This document shows positions 36,803 to 49,973 of a stretch of 64,000 nt of DNA, one piece after another. Origin of the DNA: Carposina sasakii. Lineage: Eukaryota > Arthropoda > Insecta > Lepidoptera > Carposinidae. A model generated the notes under the pieces. That model was given only the letters and a program-made list of their open reading frames with translations, was not told the DNA's origin and searched no databases. The stretch's first letter is position 1. Each line of letters begins with the position of its first letter. The DNA lies in NCBI GenBank assembly GCA_014607495.2, contig CP053169.1, positions 1 to 64,000 on the forward strand, read 5' to 3'. The position numbers were made by a program, and so were the translations under genes.

Positions 36803-37100
36803 CTAGTGGACGCCCGTGACTCCGTCCGCGTGAACTCCAGAAAAAATAAAATGCCGAAATTATCCAGGATAAAAAGATTTTCCTGGGATAAAAAGTAGCC
36901 TATATGTTAAGTGGGACCTGTCAGAATATATTCTTGAAAACTGCATCGAAATCGGTTCAGCCGTTTCTGAGATTAGCGTGCACAAACGCACAGACAAAAA
37001 TTCCAAAAATCATTGTTTTGGGTACTATTGCGTTGATATAGGTCTCCTATTATATTTTTTTTTTCATATATCTTCCATAATATATGTAATAGAAGATAGA
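36803..37100 (-). mobile_element. Helitron-like element (CTAG family), well preserved
   Basis: The minus strand runs from TCTATCTTCTATTACATA (preceded by A) to GGGCGTCCACTAG (followed by T), about 298 bp. It carries AGATTAGCGTGCACAAACG, CTGCATCGAAATCGGTTCAG and the GGATAAAAAG pair on the plus strand. The 108-residue plus-strand frame at 36978-37304 reads across it and is not a gene. Confidence 0.75.
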
Positions 37101-40100
37101 TTGACTTATTTAAGCAAATATTCAAATATAAAAAAATTCTTTTGTTTAGCTATGTTCATTGAATTTTACTTGTCATCCTTTTGTTACACTCTGTATACAT
37201 ACGGCGTATACTCAAAGCGTTCGTCAAATTCAGACGAGCGGAAAGGCTTTCGCGTTGTAATCATATCGTGGCTGAATCACGTTAGTTTTCTAAAGGCTGT
37301 GTGAAAATAACATTTATTTCGGTGCGAAAATACATTATTTTAATACCGTATATTTCATATTAAAAATAGCTTTGTACTGTTTAAAACCAGTTTATAGATG
37401 TCAAAATATTTAATACATTTGTTTTTAGGGTTCTGTACTCGAGGGATTCTATTGTACCTAAGTACGCTGACTGTCTATCACCAGGCTGTATCCTAATAAT
37501 GAACCATGATATCTAGACAGTTGTTAACATAATTATGATGTATTTATGTTGCTACTATAACAACAAATACTAAGAAATAAACATCTGAGGGGGTCTACTC
37601 TATAAGGGTGAATTTCCCAGGTACGTTTTTAGCGCGGCGTGGATGAAAATCGTAGTGGAAAGTGCAAAACGCACATTTATTAATTTTTTTTTCATTAAGT
37701 TCAGACAGTGATCTAGACTAACGTTCAAAACTTAAGACCAAAATCTATTTGTTTACGCATTAAAAAAATTATCAAAGGCTCTAAATCTAATTGCGGTGCT
37801 ATGTCCCCACTTCATTTGCAAAAATAAATTTGGCTATTTAAATTTTCGGGTGAATTAATTTAACAGAATACATACATATTTTAAAAATAAATTTAATAAC
37901 ACTATTATTTACACCATGAGCAGTAATTTAACTTAACCCGGTAGTACCTGTAACAGCTTTTTAAAAATGTCCCGCGGAAAAAGTCAATAACGCTGGCGCA
38001 TTTTGAACATTACACTATTTCATCATAATGAATGAGATAGATGTTAATCTATCTTTCCCCGCACTGCTCTGTCAAGCCATCGTATACCAAGTACAAGGAT
38101 GTTTGATACACTGAACAGTTTTCCCGCCAAAAAAACGTAAGTATAACCTGCGGTGGCACAGGAATACAAATTTATCATATAACGGTGTCATGTGTATTTA
38201 AAAAACTAAAAGGCTGTTTAAAAAGAAATTTTACAGATGATTAAAGATTAGATGTATCGACGTAATTGCAAATGAATTATTACAATTAAAATAATAGTGT
38301 CCGTTATAATTTGAAATTTGTTACTTAATTCTAAGTACGGTGTCACAACTCCAGTGGCTCCGGTGGCAAAAAAGAGGGCCACCGTAATATAATAATGTCA
38401 CCGTAATTGATATTTTGTCTTTTTGTATACAGGAATATGACTGGAAAACGGGTATTATTTCTATTGAGATGTAAAAGTACAGCCCATTTTCTACCTTCAT
38501 GGGTAGGAAGACCCATTAAAAAATTACAACTTCAGGGTTATGCCCCATTTTGTAATGTTTTTAAAATCACCTTATTATTAAATGGAAATGCATAAAAAAC
38601 TAAAATACGTGTATATTTCAGTAATTCAACTAGATAAATCATTGGAGACAAAACAACAGACATCAACTTGGCATTGTCAAAGTACAATTACCAAAAGGTT
38701 TATAATTTTTTTTCCTGATTCTTTCCTATTCATTCAAAATATTGATTTCACGTAATTCGCACACTTAATTAATCTAAATTCAAAAGGTATAATTATGAAA
38801 AAGCTTACCAACAGCTGACTAATAAGAATTTTAAAAGTGCTATCCTATAGTAGTCAAATTTAAAAAATACAAAGGTGATGAACTGACATTATAATATATA
38901 TATATTATAGCATAGGAATCTTACTGCTATCCAAAGGCCTTTTCATGATGCAGTTCAACTCGAATCGCGGTCATACCGCCACCTCCATCTCGTCTTACTC
39001 CTACCCCAGGCAGCCGCTCTGTAGCATCCAGCCAGTTGCACTGTTCGTCTATCTTTCGGTGTCTAAACGACTAACATGGCCGGCACTTTTACTGTCCAGT
39101 TCCTTTTTGGTAGGCGATTAGCATACCTAATGGTGTTCCTGATGCAGTCTGAGCACTGTAGGTCAATCGATAGACAGCATAAGCACACATATCGACAAGT
39201 AGACGTTATAAGGAAACCGTTCCTAAATGAACTAAGTTATTCCAAGGACTTAAGATTCATCTCTCAATATTAATAGCTGACCAATAAGAATGTAATATTT
39301 TTCTGAGTCCTGACTGTTCTCAGAAAAAATATCTATATATTGAATGTTCTACTGGCCTAGTAGGTGTACTCATGCACATAATTATTATCTACTCAATCCC
39401 ACGTTTTGTGATATTGATTATGACTTGGCCTTCGGTTCAAACTCAAGGAAACCACCCAAAATTGCTACTATAAACCGAGTAACTTTGCGATAAACCCGAG
39501 TAGCTTGAACAAGTACGCCTGATGATAACAGAAGAGTTCTACATTCTACTTGCCTCAATATAACACTGCTATAGGCTGTAGCGCACGGAATGTATTTTTG
39601 AAACCTATATTGGTCAGCTGCTAGTAAGCTTTCTCATAATAAATTACACCTTTTTGAGTAGCTTATTAAATAAGGAATTTAGTTTGATAAAGGGTACGCA
39701 TGACGCAGTTTATTATATTTGAAAGAGTAGGGGCTAATTGGCAAAAACATTTAACAAATTTTGCTTGACCATTCCATGTTGATAGATTTTGGGAGGTCAA
39801 AGTATAAAATGTGATTCATTTCTTATATGCCATTCTACTCATCTAAAAGGAGATTTAAAAAATAATAATAAAATGTCATATCTCCGACACTGTGAATTTC
39901 CAGATGGGGTGTTCCTTATATATAAAGGTAGCTAACGAGGTGCACTTTCAAATGTGAAAAGAAATGATCCTTATTCTGTTTTCGAAGATTTTTTACGTAC
40001 ATATAAATAAATACGGCTAGGTTCCTGAAATGGTGTAGTCAGAACTGCGAGATCTTATAGGAGATACCATGGCCACTACGTTTTATGCTAAGAAAAAAGT

Positions 40101-40933
40101 CACTAGGAAGCATTTTAAAGTATGTAATAAAATATTTCCCTAACTGTTAACGTGTTCCTTGAATTTGTTATCATAGTTTCTAAGCTATAATCATGATGAT
40201 AAACATTATTACCAACTAATAAACGATAAATCTAAAGTTTTCATATTCTTATAAAATAAATAAATAGGTAATTCGAATGACGTTCTCCTGTATTTATAAT
40301 TCCGCTGGTTGTAATAAATTTCAGTGGAGAGATTAACAATTTCGGTGGTTTGATAATAATATCGGTGGCGATTGAAATTTTTAAATGCAGATATCTCAAG
40401 AAATAATACGTTTTTAAAAATGTGTACCATATGACTGAATATTATATATTTTTAGCTATTACTTCGAATACAAAAAAGTTATAGAAAATGGATATAAAAT
40501 TTCGCCAGCGTAATTAGTCAAAAATCGAGGTTGTTGAAATTCACCCATAATAGATGATTGACTTTGGTTTATTTGTAGCACTATTCGTAGCACATATCGT
40601 AGCAAATTTCGTAGCAAACTACGTAGCTGAGACAAAATCTTTATTTTCACACTACAATGTATGCTAGTCTACATAAATTGTATGTACTGACAACAAAAAC
40701 TACATTGATATGCAAAAGGAAATTCCCTCTAGCAAGATTTCCGACCTATTCCGACTTCCAGATATCGTGTTGGGTAACTAATCTCATCAAAAAACGTGAG
40801 TAACCGAAGTACCCAGTTCGGTATGCCCTAGTTTTCCGATAACTTCGCGAATATCTCTCTTGAGCTCTGGAATATTTCAGGTGATCTATTCTCGTGCCTT
40901 TCGACTGGCTTGTTCAGACAAGTATAAAAAATT
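37101..40933. other. Non-coding DNA with few repeats
   Basis: A family X 5' fragment lies at about 40010-40090 (TAGTCAGAACTGCGAGATC). 38030-38160 is non-repetitive. 40560-40630 has a short GTAGCA-type internal repeat. A (TA)n patch is at 38898-38918. No gene recognised. Confidence 0.45.
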
Positions 40934-41200
40934 GGCCGCGTGTTGCCGACAGTGTAGAATTCGTACCACCCCATGTCTGCCCGTGGGTATCGTACGAGGC
41001 GATTAAGGGTTTCCGGGAGGTGGGCAGCAGCGCCTCCCGTGTTGACAACATAGTCCAAAATACAAACTGAGGTCACTAACCCGCCTGCCCAGCGTGGTGA
41101 CTATGGGCAAATACCCCCCATGGCAGTCTTGTGGCGTGCCCAGGGGGAGGCCTACGTCCAGCAGTGGACTGCAATAGGCTGATGATGATGATGATGATGA
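40934..41200 (+). mobile_element. Short element with RTE-like 3' tail, copy B
   Basis: About 96% identical by eye to copy A at 33836-34097 over its full length, from GGCCGCGTGTTGCCGACAG to the (GAT)n tail. I could not find a clear target-site duplication. The two full-length copies show that the 262-bp unit is a discrete mobile element and not a random RTE fragment. Confidence 0.75.
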
Positions 41201-41424
41201 TGAAGGAAAAACTACTGAAGCTAGAAACTTGATATTTGGACCGTGGCTTGCGTGACGTATAGGTCCACTGAGAAGGGATTTTCCAAATTTCCCACGGAAA
41301 TGGAAAATAACGGGAATTCTTAAATTCCAAAGTGATATAAATGAACAAGGCTTTTGTATAATGTATCAATTGTCAGCACTTAAAATGATTTCGTGTAATA
41401 GCGATCAGTGTTATAGGTAATGGT

Positions 41425-41686
41425 TACACAGGGTGTAACAAAAAGGGTATGTTAAGCGAAAAGCTATGTAAATAGCTATAAGGAACCTATTCACAAAATT
41501 TGAGACTCGAAATCACATGTTTATTTTTCAAGATTGTATGAAAATTCCTGAGATGTTTAAGAATCCTCCATACTATCTCGAAAAATAAACATGTGATTTC
41601 GAATCTCAAATTTTGCAGATAGGATCTATACAGTGGGCTATCTTCATAGCATTTCGCTTAACACACTCCTTTTGTTACATCCTGTA
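41425..41686. mobile_element. Foldback MITE with ~115-bp arms
   Basis: GGGTGTAACAAAAAGGGTAT at the left mirrors ACTCCTTTTGTTACATCC at the right. Complementarity continues through GTTAAGCGAAA, a CAAAATTTGAGACTCGAAAT block and ATCACATGTTTATTTTTC to near the centre. TA occurs at both outer edges, suggesting a Tc1/mariner-type origin. A small related scrap lies near 28550-28600. Confidence 0.75.
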
Positions 41687-44187
41687 GATGATGCTGTGGT
41701 AGTAAACTACAAACAATACAAAAAAATACTGTCAACCTATTCTTTCCTTTTGCTATAAATTGCAATTAATAATATACATCTAGAATTCAGACGAATGTCT
41801 GAATACAAAATGTAAGAATTAATATGATCACTATATAAAGATACATAACACAGCACTTCTGTATTGTGTATAATGTAGTTATAGGTATACTTCCACTAGA
41901 GAACATAGGTAGTCTAGGGTTTATAGATATATCGAGGGAGGCGGAAATCAAGTCTGAGTATCCGTGTAATTCTGTCGGGAATGAGATAAGCCTTTTTCTT
42001 GTTTTTGACGCTTCTTGTTTCATTTTTCCGAGGGAGGGCGCTAATTGCTATCTTGCAATTTTTTTCCATTAAGTTTTTTTAGAAGTAGAAAGTCAACTTC
42101 ATTAGTTTATTATTTTAAAGTAGAGTAAGTAGGTGTTTCCGGTGACTTTGTATTGTGTATTGAAGGAAATATGCGTTATTTGTGGTAATATTAAAATAAT
42201 TACCTATATATCGGATACAACTTTAGATACGTTTATTAGAAAAAGCGTTAAAACAGTACAACATGTATAGAAATTAAATAAGAAAACTAACATGGCGAAG
42301 CAACCTGTATTATATAAAAATCTATTTTTTAATATTATTTTAAATCAACACAGGCGTCGCACTAAGCTCAGGAAGTAAAAAATATTTCATATTCAATTTC
42401 GAGAAAGATTTTACGACATCACGCTTGCGATGAATGGGAATCAATGGAAAATGTTGTAAAATTTAGCTGAAGTTTTTTCGCAAGAGTATGTTAGAATATT
42501 ATAAAACAGCCTATCACACTAAACTCGAAGGTTTCCTTCGACATAAATCTCGCCTCGTCCTCCGAGAGGAAAAGTTCAAGGTCTCGAGTTTATACAAACA
42601 ACGGGAAAGATACAATGTATGCATGTAAATAACTAGCGAATATCCATAACTTTATTCACGTCAACTGAACCTATATTTTATTTTGATTTGTTAGTTACTT
42701 AACTGCTCAAATATCTTCAAAATCAATAGGGTCGTTTACAGTTTTTTTATTTGTATTTATATCGAAAGATCATAAAATAAAATAAACATATGCGAAAGAA
42801 AAACTTCGCTAGTTTGAAAACTTTCTAGGATATAACGATTTCAAAATGTTATGTTCATGATGTAAAAAACTATCAAACTTATAATTAACAATAAGTGTTA
42901 AGATAAAAGCTAATTTATCGCATTAGGGGAACCTGTAATGATAAACTTTAGTTATGTGTGTGTAAATAAATAAATAAATAAAATAAAAATCACAATTTTA
43001 GACTTGCCAAAAAATGCTCCATACAAACGGCTACCACGACGTGACTTCACTCTTTAAGCAACTTGTATGCGCGTAAAAGAACTTTTGCTTTACAGCTAAA
43101 TTAAATATTGCGTTTATAAATATGGTCACAAAACAAAAGTTGATGTGATGTTCACTTCACTTTGAAGGCTTATTACTACCTCATTTGGACACATAATCAA
43201 ATTGTAAATTTACAGATAGGTAGATTAAACAGAGTTGTGTGAATATCTATAATTTATCAGTTATTATTTTTAATTTATAAATGAAATTGATCTGATCAGC
43301 AACTAGTTATCCTCATCTCGATTGTGTGTAGGTACCTCTACTAACTTTGAAGTAGGTATTACAAAACCTCGTACTTGTGTAATAACTCGATATTCGAAGT
43401 TTCGATATCGTCGATATCGCTTCTGCGAGAATACCGCAGATTACTTAGAACAAGAATGTTTCTGATTGAGGATGTCTGTCCAATAAGGCTGAGTCAGTGA
43501 AGCGAGGCGAGCAAGTTTCAGAGTAGACGAGGTGCTCCCCGATCGGTCAAAGCTTGAAAAACCATTATTCAAAAGAGTTTTGCTGGTTTAAATGTCTTCA
43601 TTCTTGCATGATGCATATCATGGAAGTAGAAGAAGTGAAAGAGGTATAGCATATTTTCAAAAAATATAACTACCAATAAATAAATCATGATTGTGGTAAG
43701 TACTAGGACCTTGCTGTAAACATAACCATGGATCTGTTTCGTAGATGTAAACGTTGTTTATTAAAATCTGCCGATGACCTGGTTATTTAGACAAGGTAAC
43801 ATCGGTTGACATCGACGTTTTCTGTCGCAACATTCCTATCAGTTGCGATTGGAATTTTTCCTATCTGGAAGGATTCCTATCAGAGCAAACGTGACGGATT
43901 CTCTAACGATTCGATTGAGAGATAGTTTTTCGATTGAGAGATAGAGAAAATGTTTCTTTGTCTTAGGGCCTTGATAGCTTTACATTAGCTTCACTACTTC
44001 ACTATTTAGTTGCCTTACGTTTGCTCGTGTAATGTTCACGAGTATTTTGTACTTTCGTTTTTTCCCGATTTTCTTTATATTTCATTTACGAAATTCACTC
44101 ATTAGGTTTAGTGAGGTTGCGAAAAGTAAATATTTGAGATATAATTGGAAATCACGTAACAACAATATTGATAAATTTGAATAGACA
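41687..44187. other. Non-coding DNA, no gene seen
   Basis: AT-rich. A small perfect palindrome-like stretch CGATATCGTCGATATCG lies near 43404. An (AAAT)n run lies near 42965. No coding region or named repeat. Confidence 0.45.
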
Positions 44188-44265
44188 CGTCGTCAACGTT
44201 CCCGAAAACTACGGAATCTCCTCATCATCACGATCATTTTTCTCCATGGAAGCATACCTGGAAAG

Positions 44266-44766
44266 TGTCTGGTCCCTTTCCCGAAATTCCCACGGGAAGG
44301 GGACAAACGGGAATTTATAATTTTTAAGAAAACCGCTATACATATGAAGCTGAAATTGGGAATATATGTTCATTAGGAACTTCGAGGAAGCACTAAGAAC
44401 GGATTTCCCGAAATTCCCACGGGAAGGGGACCAACGGGAATTAATTATTTTTTCACGAAAACGGTTACACATATGAATCTAAAGTTGGGCATATATGTGA
44501 AATTCGGAATTAGGGGAAAGGGACAAACGGGAATTCCAAATTTTTACAAACACCGCTATTTGTATGAAACTGAATTCGGATTAGGAACTACAAGGAAGCC
44601 CTAAGAATGGATTACCCAAAATTCTCATAGGAAGGGGACTAACGGGAATTATTTTTTTTTACAAAAACCGCTGCACATGTGAAGCTATAATCGGACATAT
44701 ATATTCATTTGAGACTGCGGGGAAGCACTAAGAATGGATTTCCCGAAATTCTCACGGGAAGGGACT
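44266..44766. repeat. Tandem array, related to the 34.8-35.4 kb array, inverted
   Basis: Four to five decayed units with TTCCCGAAATTCCCACGGGA cores near 44278, 44406, 44735 and weaker ones between. The unit is the reverse complement of the array in the element at 34700-35494. Units here are more diverged and uneven in length. Confidence 0.8.
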
Positions 44767-44959
44767 GTCTGTGAGTTTGTGCACGCTAATCTCAGGAACG
44801 GCTGAACCGATTTCGATACAGTTTTCAGAAATATATTGTGACAGGTCCCACTTAACATATAGGCTACTTTTTATCCCGGAAAAATGTTTTTATCCCGGAT
44901 AATTTCGACATTTTGTTTTTTCTATAGTCCACGAGGACAGAGTCGCGGGCGTCCACTAG
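44767..44959 (+). mobile_element. Helitron-like 3' part (CTAG family), joined to the array
   Basis: TGTGCACGCTAATCTCAGG, CCGATTTCGATACAGTTTTC, the ATCCCGG pair and the end GGGCGTCCACTAG followed by T. With the array to its left it probably forms one Helitron-like element in the same polarity as the array-bearing copy at 34.7 kb. Confidence 0.65.
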
Positions 44960-45163
44960 TACATACATATAATAAAATTGTAACGGATCGATGTTTGTGC
45001 ACGCTAATATCAGAAACGGCTGGACCAATTTCAATGCAGTTTTCAGAAATATATTGTGACAGGTCCCACTTAACATATAGGCTACTTTTTAACCCGGATA
45101 ATTTTGACATTTTGTTTTTTCTGCAGTCTACGCGGAATGGTGTCCACGGCGGGCGTCCACTAG
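44960..45163 (+). mobile_element. Helitron-like element (CTAG family), short
   Basis: Starts near ACATATAATAAAATTGTAAC and ends GGGCGTCCACTAG followed by T. It lies head-to-tail directly behind the previous copy. It lacks part of the 5' body and one of the ATCCCGG motifs. Confidence 0.65.
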
Positions 45164-45220
45164 TTTAATGTATAGAGTAAGTACCCTTCGTTAAGGGTGG
45201 CAACGAAAAAACATCCTGTA

Positions 45221-47399
45221 TTGTGGTATACCTCCATGTACTTACCTATATTATTATGTACCTACATTTATTCAGATTGTATGACGTGAATCAGAAAATG
45301 TCGGAAATATAGTACCGCATTACAAAATGATAAAATAATAACCTTAAAACACTGCTAATTCAAAAATTACAAGCAAATACCTAAATATCATTCTCATTTA
45401 TATGAAAAGCAAAGCAAAGAAACATTAAGTTAATGTAAATTCTAATATAAAATATAGATCTGACATATGACCAAAGGTGATACGAAACTGATCGAACATA
45501 AAAAATGGCTATTTGCTCAAAACATGGTACCTATAATAAAGTTATAATACATTGCTCCGACCACAAGTTTATGGGAACATCCCAAACGACAGAAATGATA
45601 AAAAGGAGATGATTACATGAATGAAGAAATCTTTACATCTTCTTGCTATCTGTGGCGCCTTAAACGATTAATTAAACAAGTCCGCCTCAATTAACAACTA
45701 ACACTAAAGACAAGCGTCCAAAGTGTTCTCTCTTAATTCAACATTTTTCAATTCGTTTCGTCTTTCCTGACAGCTACAGATTTGTTTCAAAATGCCCGAA
45801 ATAAATGGACGGGCATAATTAATGGGAAACCTTTACGTCTCTCGGGATTGGCGGAGCGAGAAAGAGTGATTCGAGCCCAGCGATGCGTGACAGAGACGGA
45901 ATATTTTATTTCCTATTGCCGAGTTTGCTAGATTTAGTAAAATCTATATACTAGGTGGTCTGGTTAAATATGTTTATTACGTTTTTCGTAGGATGTAGCT
46001 TTGGGAAGTGGTAAACGCTTTATTTCGCTCCATCCAATGGTTTTATAAATTTTATGGTAGTATTATAGAGACTGGTTTATTTCGACTTGTTTTTGCTTTA
46101 AAAATTGCAATACATTTTCGGGCTATTTATAAAATTACAGCTTTAGTAAAATTTATATATGCATTCAGCCAGGCTCATCCTCCATGAAATAAATTACGAA
46201 GCTACTAGTGTCAAAAAAGATAGCCTTTCGCTACACTATCATTCATGATACTAATAAAATTAAACTAAGCAATTTAAAACTTACTACTATCAATCTATAA
46301 AGCCTGACAAAAAGCGTAATACTATTAGTTAAGTATGATAGTTTCCTCTCCACACTGTCCGGCACTCACTAGGTACTATATAAGTGAGTTATCAACGTAT
46401 TTCCGGACGGTGGCAACTTTGCCAGCGACGGAGTACGGCAACTTTGCAACCAGCAACAACTGGTAACTAATAAAGGGGAACTAATTAAAGTATCGTTAGA
46501 TCAATTTTCGGGTTCGGTATGCAATGGTGATGAATGGCAGCTTGTTAAAATGTTACTTCTAATGTATTATGCTCTAATTGTATCTGGTGAAGGGAAACTT
46601 TTGACGATCGATTGTTGTAACTATTTTAGATTTACTATGTTAGATTTATATTTATTCTTTAAAGTACTTACTTATAACTGTAACGGTGCCATCTAAAACT
46701 GTATACATCCTAGAACGCGATATCGAATCTTCTCACAATGATTGGAATATATACATAGGCCAAACAAAAACTTAAGGCCTGGCGAGGCCGGAAACGCTTC
46801 CCCTTTCACAACCTCCACATACCCTAAATATTCTTAGGCTGGTACGCCGCACTTGCAGAAATGCTAATCTAGATTTCTGTACAATCGGGAAAAATAAGTA
46901 GACACGACAGCTCTTTTTGTTTATATATCTAAAAAGCAACATGGTTTGTGCTTATTCTATACTTGTATATGTGTGCAAATTCTATACATATATTTACTTG
47001 TATTGCTGCAAAGAAATTAAACAAAAGTTTGTTTCTAGAGGGCTCAAACCAAATTAGGACAATCGGTTATTCCCAGCTACAGCGTGATCACCCAGCTTGG
47101 ATATAGTTCCTTCGAGACCGCTATATAACAGCACCGCTATCCAGAAACGCAACGCCTAAGTTACGAAACACATAACGTTCGCAAACACGTCCGTTATTAA
47201 TTAACTGTTTACTCGGCTGTGTCCGTATTTGCTCGGATCATACACTAATCATACTAATCTACGAGTCGCCCACGGCTAATGACATCTAATATGGTTAATA
47301 CGGATCATCACTAATGCCGATTCATTAGGTTTGATCTTATTCCAATGTGTCCACTCGAATTAATTTTCTTTGTCTTTCTATTACTTCCATATTATTCTT
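45221..47399. other. Non-coding DNA, mostly non-repetitive
   Basis: No gene recognised. 45640-45930 has even composition, homeodomain-like ATTA motifs (GATTAATTAAAC, TAATTAATGGG) and no repeat signature. It is a reasonable candidate for conserved non-coding DNA, but this is only an impression. 47130-47340 is similar. Confidence 0.4.
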
Positions 47400-47665
47400 C
47401 TATGCTGCTCTGGGAGTGAAAAAAAAATCATATAATACTACAGCTGCTTCTCTTCTCGGGCATACTGTACAAGTCAGTAGAGGGACAAGGTCTTGGTGTT
47501 TTGTAGGCGATGGGCTGACCACCTGTCACTACTAACCGAACTTGTACATCTCAACTATACCCTCAAAATTGGTCTGAAGTGGCACCATGTGGTTCTATCG
47601 GCCCTTGGTGCTCTGCCTACCCCGCAAGGGATAAAGGCGTGATTATATGTATGTATGTATACATG
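47400..47665 (+). repeat. Dispersed repeat ending in (TATG)n
   Basis: The 3' part GTGGCACCATGTGGTTCTAT, TGGTGCTCTGCCTACCCCG and GATTATATGTATGTATGTAT matches a second copy at 62551-62640. The 5' part (GGCGATGGGCTGACCACC) looks like the upstream body of the same element. I recall similar SINE-like repeats in Lepidoptera, but the class is not proven here. Confidence 0.55.
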
Positions 47666-47754
47666 TTCTATTACTTCCGAATCTATAGGCCTAACAGTGA
47701 CATCGCTTGACAAAAAATGACGAATAATAACGATATCTGTTAACTCTGTGCTGA

Positions 47755-47960
47755 TGGGGGGCTTCACTAGAATACATCAGCTGCATCTCCTTCCGTGCAT
47801 GTCGTAAGAGTCAACCAAGTAACTCAAAGGCGTAAGCTCATCACAGATCTTGTACATAATTATGTATTGGCTTTGCTAAACGTGTTTGTATGATCTCCTT
47901 GTGATGCTGGAGGTTCTAGCTATCTGATATTGGGAACACAGTCATGCGTATATGCATCTA
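47755..47960 (-). repeat. Family X repeat, near full-length copy
   Basis: GGCTTCACTAGAATACATCA, GCTGCATCTCCTTCCGTGCA, TCGTAAGAGTCAACCAAG, TTGCTAAACGTGTTTGTATG and GGTTCTAGCTATCTGATATT follow the minus-strand order. It shows the outer end TTCACTAGAATACATCAGC, missing from several others. Confidence 0.7.
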
Positions 47961-48940
47961 TGTCGCAGTTATCCTCGCTTGTTATTACTAGACCATAATA
48001 ATAATATAAGTTTATATTAGTTTTGAATAGCGACTCCATAAATAACACAATCACTCGTATTTATTTCATACGTACGGTCAACAGCAGGCCAAGATAACCA
48101 TTTGCAGTTCAAAATTAGCGGTTATGCCTCCGGCATAAAGTCCCGAGTAGATAGTCTGACATGCTTTAGTTGGTACTTACGTAGTGTTAAAAGTTATTTT
48201 TTGCTTTTTATAGGGTTTAGCATTTTAAACCTTTTGTTATAACGATTGCGTACTTTTTTTGGGTTGGGGGTTTTTTAAATTTTTAATTATCCAACTAGCA
48301 TTTATATAACAAACAGTTTGTAAAGAAAGTTAACTGAAATCTGTAGTTTTTAACAAAAAAATACATAAAAGGGTCCTATGGACTCAATGAAAATATGTGC
48401 TGACTTTTAAATATTAGAGAAATTTTATATTTACAAAACCCAAAATAAATTTTGTAAAATTAAATCATACGGTTTATTTCACGTCCACGAGAGCCAAGTT
48501 ATTTGTAATAAAGTATTTGTATCTAACTATTCTCCGTTTATGTTGATACCTATTCGCACAACCCTCTCCACACTTTCGACAAATAGACGTGTTAATGCAC
48601 CGAACGCGCGAAAACATTTTCGAGAGAATTGTTTCGAATCGTATCGCATTAGCTTCCCCTTAACTGTTAAGGAAAGCTTTACGCCGTCGTAAAGTAAATG
48701 AAATTGGGTACTTAAGTTATTAGCGGCCGTGAAAGAACGCACGGATTTAGAGATTGTACAGATTTTTACGAGAATAAATAATGGGATATGATTTTTTGTA
48801 GTATTCAGTAGAAAAATATTGAGAAAAAATTTGCTTATATTATAAACTTATTTTTATAATACCTACTATATTAATTTTGTAAAAGGTAAGAGAAGATCTT
48901 TTTGTTGATGAAGTTTAATTTAATATTTAAATGAATTGTA
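47961..48940. other. Non-coding DNA, no gene seen
   Basis: 48560-48720 is non-repetitive with even composition. A 71-residue frame there has no recognisable domain. Confidence 0.45.
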
Positions 48941-49312
48941 CAGGATGTTTTTTTGTGGCCACCATTAACGAAGGGTACGTACTCTATACATCAAATAAAG
49001 TAAGTTAATGCCAAAAAAAATGCTGGGATTTTTTTATATTTTTTTTTTATTACTTGATCTGGCGAAATGTTTATGCTATGCTAGTTTTATGCTAGTTTTT
49101 TATTTACAGATATTAATTATTTCTCATGAAAAAATCTTGTTACGCGCGTCTATGTGCATTTATGCAGAAAAACGCAGTCTATTTACTCAACTTTGGACCC
49201 TAATATTTTGGAAACCAGACACTTCCCAGGTATGTTTCCATGGAGAAAAATGATCGTGATGATGAGGAGATTCCGTAGTTTTCGGGAACGTTGACGACCA
49301 AAAATCATCCTG
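48941..49312 (+). mobile_element. TA-flanked MITE, complete
   Basis: A 372-bp element with CAGGATGTTTTTTTGTGG at one end and the inverse of CAGGATGATTTTTGGTCG at the other, flanked by TA on each side (48939-48940 and 49313-49314). The ends and the TA target duplication suggest a Tc1/mariner-type non-autonomous element. A second copy is at 60625-60983 and a split one at 44.2-45.2 kb. The 81-residue frame inside is conserved only as DNA and is not a known transposase part. Confidence 0.75.
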
Positions 49313-49900
49313 TATATGTATATTCATTATTGTATTGCATATACAATAATTTAAATTTTCATTAAGTAAAATGTATTATTAAAATAAATATTGAAGAGGT
49401 TTGGATTTTACGTGTGTTCCCGCTGTTAATATTATTAAGTAGTTATTCTCTCATATTTTATTAATGTCTATGAAGCTTTTCGGATATTTCCCAGTATGCT
49501 AAAGTTTTCTTATTTGATATTTGCAAATAACTGAGACAAATATATTCCTACTTCAAAATATTAAAAAGTAATTTAATATATGTATTCGAAAAGTATTTAA
49601 AAAAAATACAGCCTAAATTAATTATAAGTTGAGAAAAAGCTCGTAGGTTTCATAAATAAAACTTAGTAAAGAAAATGGCCTCGCTAATCTAAAATTTCAA
49701 TTTTATATTTTATTGTGAGTAATTTTAACTGATCAAAGAGCTTTTGTGGACTTTTCTATAAGAAAAATATTTTTATAAAACATAGAGTTTAATGTTATTG
49801 AACTAGGGATCAACCGTGGTACTTTGTTTGATAATAATATGATTTTTTAAAATAATTTTTGAGAGTTAAAATGTAATCGACAAGTGGAACTAAATAAAAA
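49313..49900. other. Non-coding AT-rich DNA
   Basis: Nothing recognised. Confidence 0.5.
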
Positions 49901-49973
49901 AAAAGTGGAATGCAGAGGTCGTGGGTTCGATTGCCATTCGGGTGAAGAATTTTTTCCATTTCTTTATTAATAA
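49901..49973 (+). repeat. SINE-A copy, 5'-truncated, split by a Helitron-like element
   Basis: GTGGAATGCAGAGGTCGTGG, the B box GGGTTCGATTGCC and the tail GAAGAATTTTTTCCATTTC, then ATTAATAA. The tail continues after the next element as TTTTATA at 50268, so the SINE was there first. Confidence 0.75.

Larger units (their letters stand above)
44188..45218 (-). mobile_element. MITE (family of 48941-49312) split by Helitron-like DNA
   Basis: 44188-44265 matches one half of the MITE (GTCAACGTTCCCGAAAACTA, then TCCATGGAAGCATACCTGG) and 45172-45218 matches its other end (GAGTAAGTACCCTTCGTT, then ACATCCTG before TA). The ~900 bp between are a tandem array and two CTAG-family elements. The middle of the MITE is missing, so the insertion came with a deletion or replaced sequence. 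Confidence 0.65.

Noticed and set aside
49008..49253. 81-residue frame inside the MITE as a transposase remnant
   Set aside because: No catalytic motif, Phe/Leu-rich, and the related copy at 60.6-61.0 kb has stops in the frame.
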